Positions 60,781 to 64,000 of a stretch of DNA of 64,000 nt are shown one piece after another (positions within the stretch are counted from its first letter, which is position 1; every line of letters begins with the position of its first letter). The notes under the pieces are model-generated. The model was given only the letters and a program-made list of their open reading frames with translations, made no database searches and was not told where the DNA came from. The translations under genes were made by a program, and so were the position numbers. This stretch comes from Helicobacter canis (GTDB lineage Bacteria; Campylobacterota; Campylobacteria; Campylobacterales; Helicobacteraceae), in NCBI RefSeq assembly GCF_900451095.1, contig NZ_UGHV01000001.1, positions 1,054,001-1,118,000 on the forward strand. The letters are read 5' to 3'.

Positions 60781-61245
60781 TTACATATCAAGCAGTGTTT
60801 TTGGTGTTTCAATATGCTGTGCTAGGTTTTGTATCTGCTGTGCTTGAGATCGTGCAATTCTATCACATTCTTCATTGAGTAAATCACCATTATGCCCCTT
60901 GATCCATTGGGCTTGGATAATGTGCTGCTCTTTTAGGGCGATGTATCGCCGCCATAAATCGGGATTTTTCACTTCGCGGAAGTTTTTGCGTATCCAGCCG
61001 GGGAGCCACTCGTTAATGCCTTGTGCGACATATTGAGAGTCTGTGTAGATTTTGATACGGCAGGGCTCTTTTAGCACCTTTAGGGCTTGTAGCACTGCCA
61101 TAAGCTCCATACGATTGTTTGTCGTATCTGGCTCGCCACCTTGGACAATCTTTTTGATACCTTTATAGAGCAAAATAGCGCAGTAGCCGCCAGCTCCCGG
61201 ATTGCCAAGTGATGAGCCATCTGCATAGATTGTAAGATCTTTCAT
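60781..61245 (-). CDS. rnhA: Ribonuclease HI
   Basis: A 154-residue RNase HI that cuts RNA in RNA-DNA hybrids. The active-site acidic residues are visible in IYADGSSLGNPG (Asp about 8), NNRMELMAVLQAL (Glu about 46), IYTDSQYV (Asp about 68) and GHNGDLLNEECDRIA (about 120-134). The 4-base overlap with the TPR gene and close spacing with rnc show an operon. Confidence 0.97.
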   Translation of the reverse strand: MKDLTIYADGSSLGNPGAGGYCAILLYKGIKKIVQGGEPDTTNNRMELMAVLQALKVLKEPCRIKIYTDSQYVAQGINEWLPGWIRKNFREVKNPDLWRRYIALKEQHIIQAQWIKGHNGDLLNEECDRIARSQAQQIQNLAQHIETPKTLLDM

Positions 61246-62741
61246 AAGTTCTGCCTTTGTGTGTGGTGTTTGATGATTTTATACACGAGATCCATTTCTC
61301 CCATTTTCGCGCAAATAGGGCAGCGATAGGAGTCAAATGGGAAGAGATTTTTACAATGATGACATCGATATTCAAAGCTTAATTCACCCCGTTGTGTAGA
61401 GTGCTCCGCAAGCACGCGCAGCACTTCTAGCTCAAAGATTTCTATGCAAATCCTAGAATCCTTAGCGGGGTTGTTTGGAATTTGGGCGTTGTGGGTAGAA
61501 ATCCTAGAATCCACTTTTTCTGCCGCCTGCGAGCCGCTATCAAGCACGACTTCAGCCTGTTTGCTCTGCGATTTTTCTACATTTTGAGCGTTTGTATCAA
61601 AAGTGGATTCTAGGTTTTTTATACTTTTAGCATTGTCCCTAGAATCCACTTTTTGTATTTTTTGGGCGTTGTTGCTTGTAGATTGCCACGCCGACAAGTC
61701 GGCTCGCAATGACGATGAAAAAGCTTCATTGCTAGAATCCACTTTTTCACAAGAGCTATTTTCTTTGTCATTGTGAGAAAATCCGCAAGGATTTTCGTGG
61801 CAATCCATTTTTTCTTTAGAATCCGCTTTGTGCGTTTGTGTGGCATTGTGTGAAAAAGTGGATTCTGGGCTTTGTGTCTTTGTCTGTCTAGAATCCACCG
61901 GTGCATAAAATCCTTTGGCGATAAAGACTTGCAAAATATCTGGGCGCGATTTAAGTCTCTCAAATGGCACTTCTGCCTTATCGCATCGCCATAAAATATC
62001 TAGGCAAAATGTGATTGTATGGAAGCGCACAAGCTCCTCCCAAAATCTCTCCCTATCATAGGTGAAGAGATATTCTAGCACCAAGCGATTGATCTGCCCA
62101 CTAGATCGCATAAGGCTTATGATCTCTCTATGCTTTTTGTCTAATGGCAGCAAGGAGTCTTGAGAGAGAATCATAAAGTGGAGGTATTGCTTCATCTGCC
62201 TTAGCTCTCGCTCTTCTTGGGCATTTAGCTCATCTAAGCATTCAAGCGTATCAAGGGCTGCGCGATATTCTCCCATATTTTCGTGGGCGCGCATTAGATA
62301 GCTTAGGATTTGGGTGTTTCTGGGGTGGGTTTTTAGAATCTCAAGAAAGATATTTTTCGCCCTTTGCAAAAAGCCTGCATCAAAATAAGTAATGCCCAAA
62401 GATTCTAGGATAATGATTTTTTCCTGTGGATTGCGCGTGGTATCAAGCAGGCTTAGGTAGATTTTGATCGCCATAGCACTATCGCCGGCTTTGGCGTAGG
62501 TTTTAGCAAGCAGTAGTAGGGGTGGGGTGGGGTTTTTGGCTAGGTGGAGAAACTCCACTAGCTCATCGCTTAATGCGCTGCCGTCGTAGGATTTGGTGAA
62601 GTTTTCTAGGGCGATTTGACGCTTTTTAGCGCGGTAGCGATTGCGCCCATAATCTGCAAATACCAAAATCACAATAATGCCCACTAAAATAGTGATCCCA
62701 AACAAAGGATCGCGATACATAGTAGCTAGATAATCAAGCAT
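61242..62741 (-). CDS. LapB-like TPR protein with C-terminal rubredoxin-type zinc site
   Basis: A 499-residue membrane-anchored TPR protein. An N-terminal transmembrane helix (about 14-32) is followed by TPR repeats and a C-terminal metal site CHHC/CPIC (near residues 472-488), the layout of LapB (YciM), which controls LPS synthesis. I chose ATG 62741 after AAAGGA; a start 63 bases upstream would include repeat sequence. About 150 residues between TPR and zinc site (about 61460-61910) are a repeat-built insert. It overlaps rnhA by 4 bases. Confidence 0.8.
   Translation of the reverse strand: MLDYLATMYRDPLFGITILVGIIVILVFADYGRNRYRAKKRQIALENFTKSYDGSALSDELVEFLHLAKNPTPPLLLLAKTYAKAGDSAMAIKIYLSLLDTTRNPQEKIIILESLGITYFDAGFLQRAKNIFLEILKTHPRNTQILSYLMRAHENMGEYRAALDTLECLDELNAQEERELRQMKQYLHFMILSQDSLLPLDKKHREIISLMRSSGQINRLVLEYLFTYDRERFWEELVRFHTITFCLDILWRCDKAEVPFERLKSRPDILQVFIAKGFYAPVDSRQTKTQSPESTFSHNATQTHKADSKEKMDCHENPCGFSHNDKENSSCEKVDSSNEAFSSSLRADLSAWQSTSNNAQKIQKVDSRDNAKSIKNLESTFDTNAQNVEKSQSKQAEVVLDSGSQAAEKVDSRISTHNAQIPNNPAKDSRICIEIFELEVLRVLAEHSTQRGELSFEYRCHHCKNLFPFDSYRCPICAKMGEMDLVYKIIKHHTQRQNL
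61460..61910 (-). repeat. Repeat insertion inside the TPR protein gene
   Basis: This in-frame stretch holds 15-mer copies at 61504-61518, 61599-61613, 61639-61653 and 61732-61746, with variants at 61855 and 61888. It also has REP-like elements at 61681-61714 and 61767-61808, and a block at 61522-61600 shared with the thiE insertion (ATCAAGCACGACTTCAGCC core). Confidence 0.8.
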
Positions 62742-62914
62742 TATAGTCCTTTGTGGTTGGGCTGTCTTGGTGTATGCAAAAGTGGATTCTAGTGTCTCTA
62801 GCATAGATTGCCTCTAGGCGTGCAAAAGTGGATTCTAGTGCTAGCATAGCCACAAACTTGCCTATGTCTTTGTGGGCGGACTCTAGCGCGCTAGATAGGA
62901 TTGCTAAGGCTAGG
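62742..62914. repeat. Spacer with two 15-mer copies
   Basis: A 173-base gap between the SurA-like gene and the TPR gene. It holds exact 15-mer copies at 62778-62792 and 62824-62838. A minus-strand frame of about 64 codons crosses it and ends overlapping the TPR start, but it is made largely of repeat sequence and I do not annotate it as a gene. Confidence 0.65.
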
Positions 62915-63805
62915 CTATTTGCGGACATATTCGATATGGGCTTTTTGCTTGATTTTTTCAAAATATTCACTCAAGATTTGCTCTTGGTGGTCTTGGGCGA
63001 GCTTTTGGGCGATGAAGTTTTTGGCTTCTTCAAAGCTCATCGCATTTTCACCGCTTTTATCCTGCACCAAAAATGCGACATAGCTGCCATTACCCGCGTC
63101 TAAAATAGGGCTAAACTGCCCTGTTTGTAGCTGGGAAAACATCTGTGCGATTTGCGGATTTAGCATACTTAGTGTGAGAGTTTCTGGGGTTTTTTCTACA
63201 CCATTTAGGGTTAGGCTTGTGTTGGCTATGGCGCGTTCAAGGAGCTTTGGGTCTTTGGAGCTATAGCGGATAGCTTGCACTTTGGTCGCTGTTATAAACT
63301 CGCTTTTGTGCGTGTCGTAATACTTGCGCATAGTTTCTTCGCTAGAAGTGCTTGATGATAGCAAGATATTGCGCATAAGCTCGCGCGTTTGGATTTGATC
63401 TTTGAGCTTTTGCTTGTAGGATTCTGTGGATATGCCTTGCTGATAGAGAGCTTGGATAAACTGCTGGTAGCTAAGGTTGTTTTGTGCGGCGATAGATTCT
63501 ATCTCTTGCTCAAGTCGCATATCATCAATGGCGATATTAAGTCGCTTGATTTCTTGATCTTTGAGTCTTTGGGCGATCAAAATCTCTTGGGCTTTGTCCT
63601 TGGAGATGTGCTGCTTGGCACTTAGGCTTTGTATCTCATAGAGCGTGATGGGGTCGTTATTGACCTTTATGGCGATCCCGCCTACTATATTGCTTGCTTG
63701 CTTGCTTACTTGGGGCTTGGGAGAATCTTGTGTATCGCCTAGAGCAAGGCTTACGCACATAAGCAAACAAGCCAGCATAGCCTTAGGGTGGAGAGATGAT
63801 AGCAT
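62915..63805 (-). CDS. SurA-like periplasmic chaperone / peptidyl-prolyl isomerase
   Basis: A 296-residue exported protein. A signal peptide (about 10-24) precedes a SurA N-type helical domain (KVNNDPITLYEIQSLSAKQ, residues about 47-65, then a long helix region) and a C-terminal region resembling a divergent parvulin domain. SurA-type proteins help fold outer-membrane proteins in the periplasm. AAGGATTCCA precedes the ATG. It is followed by the TPR gene in an order I remember from the H. pylori HP0659-HP0663 region. Confidence 0.8.
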   Translation of the reverse strand: MLSSLHPKAMLACLLMCVSLALGDTQDSPKPQVSKQASNIVGGIAIKVNNDPITLYEIQSLSAKQHISKDKAQEILIAQRLKDQEIKRLNIAIDDMRLEQEIESIAAQNNLSYQQFIQALYQQGISTESYKQKLKDQIQTRELMRNILLSSSTSSEETMRKYYDTHKSEFITATKVQAIRYSSKDPKLLERAIANTSLTLNGVEKTPETLTLSMLNPQIAQMFSQLQTGQFSPILDAGNGSYVAFLVQDKSGENAMSFEEAKNFIAQKLAQDHQEQILSEYFEKIKQKAHIEYVRK

Positions 63806-64000
63806 TGGAATCCTTGTGGGTTTTGTTTGTGGATTCTAGCATATTTTAGATATGGGTTTGTTGTTTTAGCTAGTGGTGTTAGTTTTGGTGCGATTCTCAA
63901 ACATTTTTAAGTCAAAAATCCATACAATTTCTCCCCTAATTTGACTAGATTCTAGGGATTTTGAGGGATCTACAATATGACACACACAAGCACACAAAAG
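63806..64000. other. Upstream region of the SurA-like gene
   Basis: The last 195 bases hold a GATTCTAGC word near 63832 and AT-rich sequence. I see no gene and no clear structural RNA; the window ends here. Confidence 0.5.

Noticed and set aside
62734-62970. Minus-strand frame of 64-78 codons between the SurA-like and TPR genes
   Set aside because: It is mostly repeat sequence, overlaps both neighbours and resembles no protein; spacing is explained by repeats in the gap.

Overview
The window looks like a chromosomal segment of an enterohepatic Helicobacter (Campylobacterota). Evidence: a ccoNOQP cbb3-oxidase operon followed by a small DUF4006-type protein, a Pfr-type ferritin, the block SurA-like chaperone - TPR protein - rnhA - rnc - aroC in the order I remember from H. 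pylori, cysteine-rich Sel1/Hcp-like proteins, and long poly-G/C tracts inside genes. The G+C looks higher than in H. pylori, which would fit the H. canis neighbourhood, but the species call is a guess.

Layout. 0-5 kb: end of galE, small lipoproteins, a YbgC-type thioesterase, gdhA. 4.9-9.6 kb: uvrB, a coiled-coil/ZapA-like pair, priA. 9.7-15.9 kb: ccoNOQP, small membrane proteins, a FixH-like protein and three pilin-like proteins. 16-19.3 kb: a Sel1-repeat protein and one copy of pyrH. 19.4-23.8 kb: tRNA-Leu and an accessory block with a phase-variable glycosyltransferase and a phase-variable OLD-family ATPase/TOPRIM nuclease led by an HTH protein. 23.8-26.8 kb: thiE-thiH-thiG. 27.5-35.1 kb: divergent pbpC and alpha-2-macroglobulin genes. 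35.1-36.4 kb: a DNA methyltransferase with a nonsense-interrupted HNH nuclease. 36.6-41 kb: a solute-binding lipoprotein, an MscS channel, rplM-rpsI and a second pyrH copy identical in sequence. 41.2-43.9 kb: a phase-variable OpgB/MdoB-like phosphoglycerol transferase with a frameshifted GDPD-like partner. 44-48.9 kb: ferritin, a MATE exporter, a GmrSD-like DUF262/DUF1524 protein, tRNA-Ala and tRNA-Val. 48.9-55.3 kb: a minus-strand run of metallophosphoesterase, ankyrin protein, SF1 helicase, dapB, trxB and trxA. 55.4-63.8 kb: a periplasmic protein, comM, PAP2 phosphatase, aroC, rnc, rnhA, a LapB-like TPR protein and a SurA-like chaperone.

Three themes stand out. First, contingency loci: three genes carry G/C runs of 12-14 that are out of frame here, and a fourth (the GmrSD-like gene) has a 15-base A/T run just upstream. 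Their products are two surface-modifying enzymes and two defence-type nucleases. Second, a dispersed repeat: the 15-mer CTAGAATCCACTTTT occurs exactly about 26 times by hand count. It lies in intergenic spacers, as hairpins, and in frame inside genes (priA, pbpC, thiE, the metallophosphoesterase, the TPR protein, PAP2). Its 7-mer core is frequent almost everywhere except the cco operon. Third, the two identical pyrH copies lie in inverted orientation and bracket about 21 kb, giving recombination a substrate for inversion.

The best candidate for an undescribed system is the HTH + OLD cassette at 20.67-23.82 kb. It has its own consensus promoter and an 11-bp-arm palindrome next to the -35 box, and a C-tract sits between the Walker A and Walker B halves of the ATPase.
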